DNA of 64,000 bases from Oegoconia quadripuncta. Lineage: Eukaryota; Arthropoda; Insecta; Lepidoptera; Autostichidae. Below are positions 41,088 to 50,765 of this stretch, piece after piece (within the stretch, counting starts at the first letter, position 1; each line of letters opens with the position of its first letter). Under the pieces are notes generated by a model. It was not told where the DNA came from. It saw only the letters and a program-made list of their open reading frames with translations, and searched no databases. The position numbers and the translations under genes were made by a program. The stretch is taken from contig OX438750.1 in assembly GCA_949316235.1 (NCBI GenBank), forward strand, positions 372,001 through 436,000. Reading direction: 5' to 3'.

Positions 41088-41120
41088 CCCCATTCATACT
41101 TCTATGTCTACTGGTTACTA
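41088..41120 (-). mobile_element. LINE-6, right part
   Basis: 'caaagtcaccccattcatac' continues LINE-6 as in 59500-59520. Confidence 0.5.
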
Positions 41121-41388
41121 TGGCTTACCCTTATTGTGAACAGACGTCAATACAACGTTATAAAAATATATAACAATACAGGATACATAGAGGTAGATAG
41201 ATATCGTGAGCAATTAACTAATTGGATCCGTGCACGAATATACGGGTGAGTGGTTATTATCAAAGATATCGACATTGATCGATTATGTTCGGAATAATCG
41301 AGTCTGTAGTCACATTGCTACTAAAGGGGCTGTTATTGAAGTGCTCCTGGCGCAGTCGCATTATATTTTTTTTGGGTGAGATCTTTTT

Positions 41389-41719
41389 GGTCCGTATTAA
41401 TAAACCAATCTTATCTGCTGTATCATCCGAGATGCGTCTTAAGCAGTTGACGCTATCTCAAGCTATGTGCTAATTTATAAATCAATCTTGAAGTCTACTC
41501 AGCTGAGATCACTTCTCAAGAATTCGCCTCAGCGCCGAATCAATGATAGTCTTGAGTTTCGTTTATTAATACGTGAAACTCGGCGCACGTCTCAAGTGAG
41601 TACTGCTTGAGTATGCACGTGCGTTTCAGGTCTCAAGTAAGGTTTATTAATCAACACGTTTACTTGAGACCGGTCACAAAACTATTCTCAATCTTGAGAA
41701 CGGTTTATTAATACGGGCC
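41389..41719 (+). mobile_element. HARB-N copy 6, longest
   Basis: 331 bp, ends GGTCCGTATTAATAAACC / GGTTTATTAATACGGGCC. The flanks are TTT and TTA, so the duplication is imperfect. The best template for the family. Confidence 0.8.
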
Positions 41720-41883
41720 TTAGTGTGTCGATGGCAAGAACATCAAATTCTCGAGGAACAGAATGTGGTGTAAGTTGAATCTTTGAACGATAATACTAAA
41801 GAGTAAAGAATAATCAAGCACAGTACCTATCACGTTAAGAGTGTTTATACTGTCCAATGGTTAAGTATATCGATTGTCAAGTG

Positions 41884-41998
41884 CAAGTGTCGTTCGATTC
41901 ATCTTGATCCCCAGAGTGTATGTTAAAAAATCCAAAATGGCGCCCGCAAAATACAAAATATGCTGGCGGCTTTTTTGGTTTCTAAATACTTAAATAGT
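41884..41998 (+). repeat. M repeat
   Basis: 'gtcgttcgattcatcttgat', 'ccaaaatggcgcccgcaaaa', 'ttttttggtttctaaatact'. Confidence 0.55.
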
Positions 41999-42061
41999 TA
42001 AAACAAATCAAAACAAAAACGGTAAAAATGTTGTAAAATTGCGCAATCCGAAGACCAAGGT

Positions 42062-42250
42062 TTGCAAGGTTGTAGGATTTAGGAAAGACTGACGCCGGAA
42101 GGGAGTTCCATGCCTTGGCTGTTCGGATGATGAATGAAGAATCGAACTTCTTAGTGCGAATGTTCGGTATATTAACTATATACGGGTGGAATCCCTCCCC
42201 ACGCCTAGTAGACGAAAGATGGAAAGGCGACGGTAGAATAAGATTATTTT
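42062..42250 (-). mobile_element. LINE-1 segment, inverted relative to its neighbour
   Basis: 'aaggttgtaggatttaggaa' through 'tatacgggtggaatccctcc' to 'ggtagaataagatt', minus strand. Lacks the 3' UTR and tail. Confidence 0.75.
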
Positions 42251-42262
42251 TATAGTAATCAA

Positions 42263-42380
42263 ATGATCATTCGATCACTGCTAAATTGCAGAGCCTCGAA
42301 CACCGTCGCAAGGTCGCCTGTCTCTCAGTCTTTTACAGGATGCATTTCGGGGAGTGTGCGTTGGAACTACTTACGGCAAT
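42263..42380 (+). mobile_element. LINE-1 upstream segment, plus strand
   Basis: Encodes LLNCRASNTVARSPVSQSFT then GCISGSVRWNY, the part just upstream of the previous segment but on the opposite strand. The pair looks like a 5'-inverted LINE insertion. Confidence 0.7.
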
Positions 42381-42397
42381 TCTCATTCATTAACAAT

Positions 42398-42442
42398 ACC
42401 AACATTGTGATAATAATCCTGCATTATTATCACAATATTGGT
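42398..42442. repeat. Hairpin
   Basis: accaacattgtgataataat and its near complement separated by 5 nt. Confidence 0.8.
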
Positions 42443-42569
42443 CTTGTTACCTTTCAGGGCAGGGCAGGGCCGTTATTTCTAGTTCGTCATTTTTATTTGT
42501 ATGTGAGCTGGCATTTGTTTTTCGTACAGGGGGTTCAGGAACGTGAGTATGACCAGGAGGACATGTGGT

Positions 42570-42808
42570 TTTTTTTTATGCACGACGGAGTCCTACTTGA
42601 CCTCAATCACACCTGATGTTAAGTGAAGATGAGGTCGAAGGTGTAAGCGTGCTGACCCGGAAACCCCAACACACTTGGAGGACTGGCTATCTTATCTCTG
42701 ACAACCGGAACACAACGATGCTATCAACATTGCTGCTTGGCGGCAGATTTAGATAAGATTATAGTAGCTAGCCAGGCGGTCATTTAAAATGCCGTACCAC
42801 CAACCAAA
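42570..42808 (-). mobile_element. SINE-1, head lost
   Basis: T-run + 'atgcacgacggagtcctact' to 'gccgtaccaccaaccaaag'. The tRNA-like 5' part is missing. Confidence 0.85.
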
Positions 42809-43361
42809 GTGGTCATACTGATATGACAAATTAGTATGACATCAGGAAACTTATGATTTCCCGCAAATTCAAGTTGGCAATCCTACCCGGAACCGATAAT
42901 CCTAGGGCATCCTAGTTTAGGAGTCAGAGTTCCGCTACTTAAGTTGCTATAAATAAAAAATTGTACAAATTTTTTATACCCATTGTTATGTGTCATAGAT
43001 AGTGAATAAACTATTTCTATTTCTAATAAAAAATTCTAAACTCTTGGACTGGCTATCTTATCTCGAACTAGGCGATCATGACCAAGCGACAGTTACCTCT
43101 CCACAGTAACTCGTGACCGACAAGCGACAGGCGACCGGACACGACGGTGGAACGTTGTTTATAGCGTATATCGGCAGCCCGATCGATCAACGACAGTCGC
43201 GACCAAAATAAACGCCGGCAGATGGGAGCCGATCATCTGAGTTTGGACACCATTAATGACTTTAACTACCACCGCCATTAGAGTCTGCAGACACGGTACT
43301 TTTATTATCGACGAATTAGTTTCTCGGATGCCAGTCGCAGTATATACAAATGCCGCCATAT
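42809..43361. other. Intergenic, no gene seen
   Basis: 'cgaccgacaagcgacaggcg' near 43108 is a small GC-richer patch. No domain-bearing frame. Confidence 0.4.
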
Positions 43362-43363
43362 TG

Positions 43364-43890
43364 TTTTTTTTTTTTTTTTTTTTTTTGTAAAAACTAAAAT
43401 ATAAAATGACCTTATAATTATGACAAAAAGGTCTGTAGCTCAGCATATGGACAGACATGCCATCTGGTAGACCGTACATATATCACTTATGTACTAATTG
43501 GACTCAAGTGACACACATAAGATAAACAGTTATTGGATTAAATTTGACATATACTCAACAGCGAAATTCGTTACGAGTCGCCACAACTTCGGACTGCTGT
43601 AATAACAGCCATTTTGAACATCGGGATCTGAATGTAGAAAGCGAAACCGATAACGAGCTCCGTACAGGTGGAGGTAAATCATTCCAGATCCTTGATGCCG
43701 CAAATTTGAAACAGCCAGAAGTTGCAGCGAGAGTATAAACTGGTACAATAAATAGATGTCCTCTGTCCCTGAGGCGGGAAGGAATCTTTTTAAATTTAAT
43801 TTTATTTAACAAATAACATGGTGAACCCGAGTTACACAATGAATGTAAAAAGCATGCATATTTCAATCTCCTTGTATTACTCATATTTAA
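43364..43890 (-). mobile_element. LINE-7 3' end with A-tail
   Basis: About 23 T (A-tail on minus) at 43364-43386, a ~170-bp UTR, then the C-terminal coding part. 5'-truncated near 43890. Single copy in the window. Confidence 0.75.
43555..43884 (-). pseudogene. LINE-7 ORF2 C-terminus
   Basis: 109 codons: RRLKYACFLHSLCN ... YLLNKIKFKKIPSRLRDRGH ... FKFAASRIWNDLPPPVRSSL, then SVSLSTFRSRCSKWLL. The a.RiWNdLPp.vr...S.s.FrsR.k.wL pattern is the end of CR1/L2-like non-LTR proteins and distinct from LINE-1 and LINE-5 here. The apparent start Met is inside the original protein. RT and endonuclease domains are missing. Confidence 0.75.
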
Positions 43891-43990
43891 ATTTTTTTTT
43901 TCAATAAGGTAAGGGGTGATATGGTGACGTCTGGGAATGCCGAAACTGTTATCATATTCTTATTAGGTATTTTTTTTTATTCGTCTAGAC

Positions 43991-44637
43991 CAGTGGTGGG
44001 CAAAGTAAGGCCCGCGGGCCAACTCCGGCCCGAGAAAGGATTTAATTCGACCCGCCGACGACATGAATAATATATGGCCCGCGATTGATTATAATCGCCT
44101 AAATTTTATATTGTAATTTGTAATAATATTTGTGAAAGTGTACTGTAATGTAATGTTTTTATGATTGTTTGTTTTTGTTTTGTGAAATTCTTTATTAATA
44201 ATGAAATAAACAATTGTATACATCTCAGTGTCTAAGCCTAAGAGAAACGAACATAAACAATAATAATTATTTGGCAGGCTAAGCACGAGGCACTAAGGCA
44301 TCCACGATACAGGCCTAGCCTAGTGTGGACGCTACAGCAAATGTATAATTATGTATGGTTCTTTTTGGTAAATAAACATCTTATCTTATCTATCTTATCT
44401 TACCTATTACAAACTGTTAACAATGAGGCAAAAGGTTAATATTTACGTACCCAAGTAAACAATGCACTAGTTTTTATCCGGCCAATATGTCTAACTTATG
44501 CAATCTTTAGAGGAGATTACATGTATTGAAATGCATTTAAATACATGTAATATGATTAAATGATTTCAAAACACGCATTTTAACTATAGGTAAGTATGGC
44601 CCTTCTCTGAAAAATCTTAAAAGTTTGCCCACCACTG
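43991..44637. mobile_element. hAT-type element, non-autonomous
   Basis: 647 bp with ends CAGTGGTGGGCAAAGT and CTTTTGCCCACCACTG-like complement. Flanked by GTCTAGAC (43983-43990) and GTCTAGAA (44638-44645), an 8-bp duplication with one change. CAGTGGTGGGCAA ends, 'ggcccgcgggcc' subterminal words and 8-bp duplications are hAT hallmarks. The interior is AT-rich with no transposase frame. Confidence 0.85.
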
Positions 44638-44653
44638 GTCTAGAATTATAAGT

Positions 44654-44926
44654 GACTAGCTATCCGCCCGCGGCTTCGCCTGCATGGAAAATCTTTATCG
44701 CGGAAATTTGTTTGTCCCGCGGGAACTACTCACTTTATCGTGATAAAAAATATCCTATGTCTTAATACAGGTTCTGTTCAACCTACATACCAAATTACAT
44801 CCAAATCAGTTCGTCCGTTTCGCCGTGATTGAGCAACAAACAAACAAACCCGTAGTTCCCGCCGGATAAACACATTTCCGCGATAAATAATTCCATGCAA
44901 GCGAAGCCGCGGGCGGAGAACTAGTC
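44654..44926. mobile_element. I-family foldback
   Basis: Starts as a normal I element ('gactagctatccgcccgcgg') to 'gagcaacaaacaaacaaacc', then switches to the inverted I start, ending 'gccgcgggcggagaactagtc'. Both ends therefore carry the same 5' sequence in mirror image. Confidence 0.75.
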
Positions 44927-45015
44927 TTAAATATAATTGTATAATAACTCGCAAAAAGAAAACAAGAAAGAAAAAAGAGAGCATGCGCATATAACATTAC
45001 GAATATGATTATATT

Positions 45016-45431
45016 GGGTCTTTACCTATGAAATTGGAGTTTTTTTTCTTCGTTAATCATAATGTACCAATTCCTGCGATTTTCAAAGAAAGCTATATCC
45101 AAAGTTTTTTATTTGAAAAATGGAATATTATTTCAAGGTTTCACATGAAATATTTTTTAATTTCTGGGCTAAATCACATAATAAAAAAATTTAACAGAGC
45201 CTTTCATGTGCTTCCCATAATCATTTCTTAGATTCGCTGAAACTTTTATAAAGCGATTACTTTTAAAAATTAACGCTGCCTATACTTAACTTAATGTTAT
45301 CCGATAATACACACAAAGTTTAGCTAAATTTGGATTTGCCGTTCCCAAAAAAAAAATCAAAAATGTTTGTATGGAGAAAAACGTCTAAATGAAATTCTAC
45401 ATACAAAACGCCAATTTCATAGGTAAGGACC
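45016..45431 (-). mobile_element. MITE-A copy 4
   Basis: Complete, inverse to copies 1-3. Flanks ATATT and TTAATA. Confidence 0.8.
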
Positions 45432-45465
45432 TTAATATATGTAAATTAAAAAATACTTGGAAATC

Positions 45466-45500
45466 TATACTAAAGGTGGTTTCGGAATGGTTTACCTACT
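45466..45500 (+). mobile_element. J-family scrap
   Basis: 'tactaaaggtggtttcggaa' equals the J/I junction word used at 32860, followed by (GAAA)n. Confidence 0.4.
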
Positions 45501-45705
45501 TTGTAAGAAAGAAAGAAAGAAATTATTTATTTTCCAGAATACAGTTTATAAGGTCTGATAAGTATGGGTAATGGAAGATCGGCTGTAGTTCCTTAGATGA
45601 TAGTACACATGAGTGGGGTTACCAGCCTGTATAGTATACTGTGAATGATAACTTGTTAGTTTATTTATCGACATCATACTAAAGTGTTATTGTTTTTTGT
45701 TACAG

Positions 45706-45775
45706 GTACTTAGTGCAGATGAACAAACAGACACGCAAACAGGAGCTGACAGAGTCATCACCGTCCGACTTCAAA
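45706..45775 (+). CDS. Candidate host exon (weak)
   Basis: A T-rich tract (attgttttttgttacag) ends in AG at 45705, a good acceptor. One frame then reads YLVQMNKQTRKQELTESSPS + DFK, mixed and protein-like, up to a weak GTTAAT donor at 45776. The other two frames stop early or look repetitive. A LINE-4 tail starts right behind. I do not recognise the protein. It is the only spot in the window with an exon-like signal that no repeat explains. Confidence 0.25.
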
Positions 45776-45780
45776 GTTAA

Positions 45781-46150
45781 TGTGAAAAATGCTTTATTTC
45801 GTAGGCACACAGGGTACACTTAAAATTGATTTCACATTTTTTTACTACTGCTTGTTCAAAAGGCAATGGTGTCGATTCGGATGTACACCAACTAAACTAA
45901 ACTAAAACCAGTTTTGGATTAATGCATCAGACAGTACTACTCTAAATCTGGTTTTAGTTTAGTTGGTGTACATCCGAATCGACACCAATTTCCCCAGGAG
46001 AAGAACAAGCAAGAAACTTGTGGGGTTTTTATATTTCAAAAAGGCACAATTAATTGTGAAATAGCCTGGCATGCGACCAAGCTGATTATGATTATCATCT
46101 AAATAGTCTAATATTTTATAAAATGCTTTCTTAAAAAGTTTCCGTTTTCA
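45781..46150 (-). mobile_element. LINE-4 3' end, carrying a MITE
   Basis: 'aaaatgctttatttcgtagg', 'cttgttcaaaaggcaat' [119-bp MITE] 'ttccccaggagaagaacaag', then 'gtgaaatagcctggcatgcg' and 'aaatgctttcttaaaaagtt'. Confidence 0.8.
45868..45986. mobile_element. 119-bp palindromic MITE, AAT duplicated
   Basis: Ends GGTGTCGATTCGGATGTACA and its complement. The mirror runs for about 34 bp and then again after a 5-nt offset. Flanked by AAT at 45865-45867 and 45987-45989. LINE-4 copies without it read 'ggcaattttcccc', confirming the insertion. Confidence 0.9.
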
Positions 46151-46422
46151 AGTAAGTTTAAACAAACAATATATTATTTAAAGCAGAACAATAATAAGCA
46201 TCACAGTCTCCAATAATGTAGGAAATATACGCGATACATAACGATCCGAATTCTATAAGCTGATTTAACGATCGGCCTGCGATATATAGATCACCTTTAT
46301 CCCAAATGGACTGAGCAGAGATATATATTTTTTTAACTGGACACAATTCAAAATATTTGCAGTCTTACCCAACATTACGACATAATTAACTGAATATGTC
46401 CTACTGGATGTTAACACAGCAT

Positions 46423-46692
46423 TTTTTTTTTTTATGATTGACTGGATTCGCTTTTGACCACAATCTCACCTGATGGAAAGTGACGATGTGGTGCTTCATG
46501 CACGCGATCTCAGTAAATGCCTATTCACTCTGCTCTTGAAGATCCCAAGTATGTAGGATTCAGGAAAGACTGACGCCGGAAGGGAGTTCCATGCCTTGGC
46601 TGTTCGGATGATGAATAAAGAATCGAACTTCTTAGTGCGAATGTTCGGTATATTAACTATATACGGGTGGAATCCCTCCCCACGCCTAGTAG
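46423..46692 (-). mobile_element. LINE-1 3' end
   Basis: T-run, 'tgactggattcgcttttgac', coding part to 'ccctccccacgcctagtag'. TTAACACAG before and TTTACACAG after (8 of 9) may be the target duplication. Confidence 0.8.
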
Positions 46693-46727
46693 TTTACACA
46701 GGTAAACAGTTTCATTACTTAAGAATA

Positions 46728-46850
46728 AGATATCCCAAACTTTAACAGTCTAATGCTTCAAACAACAACCACGGTTCATCTTACGAGATATACAGAAATG
46801 TACACGTGACAGGGGGTGAGCTCATCGCCGTTAAATAGTGCAAGTGTTGG
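46728..46850 (-). repeat. GG repeat, copy 2
   Basis: 'acaaccacggttcatcttac' and 'cagggggtgagctcatcgcc' match 16793-16885, extending further left ('gatatcccaaactttaacag'). Confidence 0.45.
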
Positions 46851-46914
46851 CATAGATGTTTTTTTTGGTGGAAGATCCCTTAGTCGGCTTTTGCGTGCTG
46901 TGGCAGACCACAAT

Positions 46915-47555
46915 TTTAGCTTATATTGGTTAGCACTTGACCTCAATCACACCTGATGTTAAGTGAAGATAAGGCGGAAGCGTACTGACCCGGAAATCCC
47001 ATCTTATTTGGGGGACTGGCTTCTTATCTCTGATATCGGGAACACAACGATGCTATTAACATTGTTGTTTGGCGGAAGACGTAGGTAAGTATTCGGTCTT
47101 TACCTATGTAATTGGAGTTTTTTTTCTTCGTTAATCATATGTAAAAATTCCTGCGATATTCAAAGCTATATGCAAATTTGTTTTTTATTTGGAAAATGGA
47201 ATATTATTTCAAGGTTTCACATGAAATATTTTTTAATTTCTGGACTAAATCACACAATAAAAAAAATTTGAACAGAGCTCTTTTCATCTGCTTCCCATAA
47301 TCATTTCTTAGATACGCTGAATCTTTTATAAAGCGGTTACTTTTGAAAATTAACGCTGCCTATACTTAACTTAATGTTATCCGATAATACACACAAAGTT
47401 TACCTAAATTTGGATTTGCCGTTCCCAAAAAAAAAATCAAAAATGTTTGTATGGAGAAAACAGTCTTAATGAAATTCTTCATACAAAATGCCAATTTCAT
47501 TGGTAAGGACCTAATAATGTTGTAGCTAGCCAGGCGCTTAAAATGTACCAACTAA
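46915..47555 (-). mobile_element. SINE-1 split by MITE-A copy 5
   Basis: SINE-1 from 'ttggttagcacttgacctca' to 'gtttggcggaagacgtagg' (47088), then MITE-A, then 'gtagctagccaggcg' and 'taaaatgtaccaact' at 47518-47555. The head beyond is lost. Confidence 0.8.
47095..47511 (-). mobile_element. MITE-A copy 5, inserted in SINE-1
   Basis: Complete ends (GGTCTTTACCTATGTAATTG ... CATTGGTAAGGACC). Because the host SINE-1 sequence is known, the target can be placed near 'agataagatggtggtagcta'. The flanks are slightly altered. Confidence 0.8.
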
Positions 47556-47796
47556 AATATCATATATAAAATATATTTTACATCGCTGCAATGCTCTTAT
47601 TAATACAGCGATAGCAATCCGTCAGTAGGTGCGTTGCCAACAAATCAGTCGGGAATCAAACCCATGACCCGACTGTATTAATAACCGCGAGGTCACAGCG
47701 GCCGTTTCACAATATATCATTCGCGTTCATCTCAACTCGACATACAGGATGGTAATGATATAGGTTCTTATCCATCTCATCTATTTGAAAGACTTA

Positions 47797-47949
47797 GGCC
47801 CGTATGAATAAACCATTCTCAAGATTGAGAACAGTCTTGTGATCGGTCTCAAGTAAACGTGTTGATTAATAAACCGAACTTGAGGCCTGAAAAGCACGTG
47901 CATACTTAAGCAGTACTCACTTGAGAGGTGCACGTGTTTATAAACGAAA
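47797..47949 (-). mobile_element. HARB-N copy 7, half
   Basis: GGCCCGTATGAATAAACCAT to 'cgtgtttataaacgaaac', where SINE-2 sequence takes over. TTA precedes the end. Confidence 0.75.
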
Positions 47950-48050
47950 CAAAATATATTTGTGTAGTTTATTAACCATCTGGTATCCATAATACAAGCC
48001 TAGTTGCTTAGTATGGAACTAGATGGCGCTGTGTGTATGTGCAAAGATAT
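47950..48050 (+). mobile_element. SINE-2 3' fragment
   Basis: 'tctggtatccataatacaag' to 'gatggcgctgtgtgtatgtg' and AAAGATA tail. A SINE-1 tail follows at once. Confidence 0.8.
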
Positions 48051-48051
48051 T

Positions 48052-48228
48052 TTTTTTTATGCACGACGGGTTACTTCACCTCAATCACACCTGATGTTAA
48101 GTGAAGATGAGGTCGAAGGTGGAAGCGTACTGACCCGGAAACCCCAACACATTTGGGGGTCTGGCTATCTTATCTCTGACAACCGGAACACAACAATGCT
48201 ATTAACATTGCTGCTTGGCGGCAGATTA
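48052..48228 (-). mobile_element. SINE-1, head lost
   Basis: 'atgcacgacgggttacttca' to 'cattgctgcttggcggcaga'. 5'-truncated in the body. Confidence 0.85.
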
Positions 48229-48617
48229 CTTTGATTTGGCAAATTGTTGGAAAAATAAATATATTTTATTAAAGTTAATTAAAAATAAAAACTGATTACA
48301 AATCTTTTTCAACCGTTTTAGCGCTACCTTGCCACAGACAGACATACACACACACACAACAGGATTCGTTTCGTGTCGGGGGTAAACATTTAGTAAATTA
48401 GAGTCCCCGTCGGCGAACATGCTAATAAAGCTAGATTCAGACCGGGAACCGAACCCCCTTGAGTCAGAGAGAAGTTACGACGTACAATATATTCCCCTGG
48501 AGAGTTATTACCTGGAACGAATAGAGTTCATTAAGGCTTGAGCTAACGAAGTGAAATATAGCCTTTATGTACTATACAATATATACGTCTGTCCGTCTTA
48601 CCTGCCTATATTCTGTA
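48229..48617. other. Intergenic, no gene seen
   Basis: Contains (CA)n of modest length near 48340-48358. No domain-bearing frame. Confidence 0.4.
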
Positions 48618-48703
48618 ACTAGCTTTCCGCCCGCGGCTTCGCTTGGTATAACTTTATCGTGAAATTTGTTTATTCCGCGGCAACTAATTACTCAATTTAT
48701 CAG
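48618..48703 (+). mobile_element. I element, left part (split by LINE-4)
   Basis: 'actagctttccgcccgcggc' to 'tcaatttatcag'. The remainder appears at 49346 after a LINE-4 insertion. Confidence 0.7.
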
Positions 48704-49345
48704 CACAAAATCAAAATCAAAAAATGCTTTATTTTGTAGGTACACAGGGTACACTTAAAATAGGCAGATTTTACATTTTTTAAGCTACTGCTTGTTCAAA
48801 AGCCAATTTTCCCCCGAGTAGAACAAGCAAGAACCTCGAGGGGTTGCTCTTTTAAAAAAAAAAGGTTTTTATATTGTATAATAATTATTATTTTATATTA
48901 TAATATTTCATTATTAATTGTGAAAGCTGGTTGTTTCCTCGCCCAACGCTTAAGTATCTGCATACAACGAGGAAACGCCGCCAGGGTTTTGGGTACCTTG
49001 CCTCGCGGCCCCAATTTTTTACATTTGTTCTAGTTTATATTTAAATTCCATCTCTTTATTTGTTACTGTTTTTAAATAAATATATTTCCATTGTGAAATA
49101 GCTTGGTTACGCGAACGGGCTGTTCATGTCCATGAATGTTTATCATCTAAATAATCTGATATATTATATTATAATACGCTTTCTTAATATTTTATTTATT
49201 TTATTATTATAGTATCTTTAAATTTGTTGAAAGGAAGATTTTGTATATCAACTGGAATCTTATTAAAAAAGCGTATACGTAACCCATTGAATGAATTACT
49301 GACTTTTCGGAGGCGACTTATGTGACCTGCAAGTTTATCTTTATT
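48704..49345 (-). mobile_element. LINE-4, inserted in I and itself hit by LINE-10
   Basis: Tail 'caaaatcaaaatcaaaaaat', UTR 'ggtacacagggtacact', then the LINE-10 insert, then 'agcttggttacgcgaacggg' and coding end 'ctggaatcttattaaaaaag'. The minus strand encodes a C-terminus parallel to LINE-2 (KVSNSFNG.RIRFFNKIP). Confidence 0.8.
48926..49089 (+). mobile_element. LINE-10 3' end, 9-bp duplication
   Basis: Inserted in LINE-4 between two ATTGTGAAA words (48917-48925, 49090-49098). Contains 'acaacgaggaaacgccgcca' and 'gttttgggtaccttgcctcg', then an AT-rich 3' part with aataaatat. A related scrap is at 61018. Confidence 0.85.
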
Positions 49346-49455
49346 TTTTTGTAAAAATATTCTATGTTTTAATCCAGAATATATTCTACCTAACCTACCT
49401 ACCTAGGTAGTACCTATATACCAAATTTCGCCGTGTTTGAACAACAAACAAACAA
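49346..49455 (+). mobile_element. I element, right part
   Basis: 'attctatgttttaatccaga' to 'ttgaacaacaaacaaacaaa' completes the copy begun at 48618. Confidence 0.65.
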
Positions 49456-49640
49456 ATGCAAAGTCAAAGTCAAAGTCAAAGTCAAAAAATATTTATTTCG
49501 TAGGATAAAGGTTATCAATTGAAAACGTCACATTTTTTATCTTAATATTAAAATTATTGACATTATTGCTCATTCGCAAAGCAGATTCCCCAGAGAAGAA
49601 CGAGCAAGAAATGCGATGAGGATTTCTATATAATATACTA
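49456..49640 (-). mobile_element. H-like LINE tail with (AAAGTC)n
   Basis: Four AAAGTC units, 'aaaatatttatttcgtagga', 'agagaagaacgagcaagaaa'. Ends at the next I element. Confidence 0.6.
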
Positions 49641-49852
49641 GCTTTCTGCCCGCGGCTTCGACTGCGTGGTATGTTTAGTGTGTTCATCCCGCGGGAAAAA
49701 CTCATTTCATCGGGATAAAAAATATCCTATGTCTTAACCCAGGGTATATTCTACATATACACCAAATTTTATCCAAATCCGTTGATCCGTTTCATTGTGA
49801 TTGAGCAACAAACAAATGAACAAACATCCAAACCCTCACATTTATACTACTA
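49641..49852 (+). mobile_element. I element, complete
   Basis: 'tagctttctgcccgcggctt' to 'cacatttatactactagt', with 'tatcctatgtcttaacccag' inside. Confidence 0.75.
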
Positions 49853-49955
49853 GTGGGACTAAACCAGGAGACAGAGTTATTAATCATATTTGATAAAAAT
49901 CTCCGGCCGTTGCAAAGATATTGTTGTTTTAACACAGCTTTGCATTATAATATTA

Positions 49956-50374
49956 GGTCCTTACCTATGAAATTGGCGTTTTGTATGAAGAATTTCATTA
50001 ACACTGTTTTCTCCATACAAACATTTTTGTTTTTTTTTTTTGGGAACGGCAAATCCAAATTTAGGTAAACTTTGTGTGTATTATCGGATAACATTAAGTT
50101 AAGTATAGGCAGCGTTAATTTTTAAAATTAACCGCTTTATAGAAGTACTGTACAATCTAAGAAATGGTTATGGGTGGCACATGAAAAGAGCTCTATTCAA
50201 ATTTTTTTTATTATGTGTTTTAGTCCAGAAATTAAAAAATATTTCATATGAAACCTTGAAATAATATTCCATTTTCCAAATAAAAAATAAATTTGGATAT
50301 AGCTTTGAAAATCGCAGGAATTGGTACATATGATTAACGAAGAAAAAAAACTCCAATTTCATAGGTAAATACCC
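49956..50374 (+). mobile_element. MITE-A copy 6
   Basis: 419 bp, TTA before the left end. The right end is mutated (aaataccc). Confidence 0.8.
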
Positions 50375-50765
50375 CATATTATATGCGGATTTTTATATGC
50401 GAATAATATGTTTTCTTAAAAACTAATTTTATAGTTTAACACCCTTTTAAAACCAAACTAATGGATTCTATAAAAGTATCCCTTTAATTACATTCGAACG
50501 TAAGCGTCGTGAGTCGAGTGTTATTAAGAGTCGTTTATTCGCGAGCGGCGCCGGGTGAATGCGCTAGAGTTATTTTAATTCGAGAAGAGTTTTGCAAATG
50601 AGAATTTTGCGACATTTTGTGAGAATTAAAGTTGCTATTGGGTGTCGTAAAAGGTTATTAGAAAATGAATTGAACCGACGATAGAGAAGGTAACTCCCAA
50701 AAAGGAAGGTATTATGTCCGTCTGTATGTATTTTTTACTATGTTCACTGATATTTCTTAATATTA
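50375..50765. other. Unique spacer between two MITE-A copies
   Basis: 'gcgagcggcgccgggtgaat' near 50541 is GC-rich against the background. No frame of note. Confidence 0.4.
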
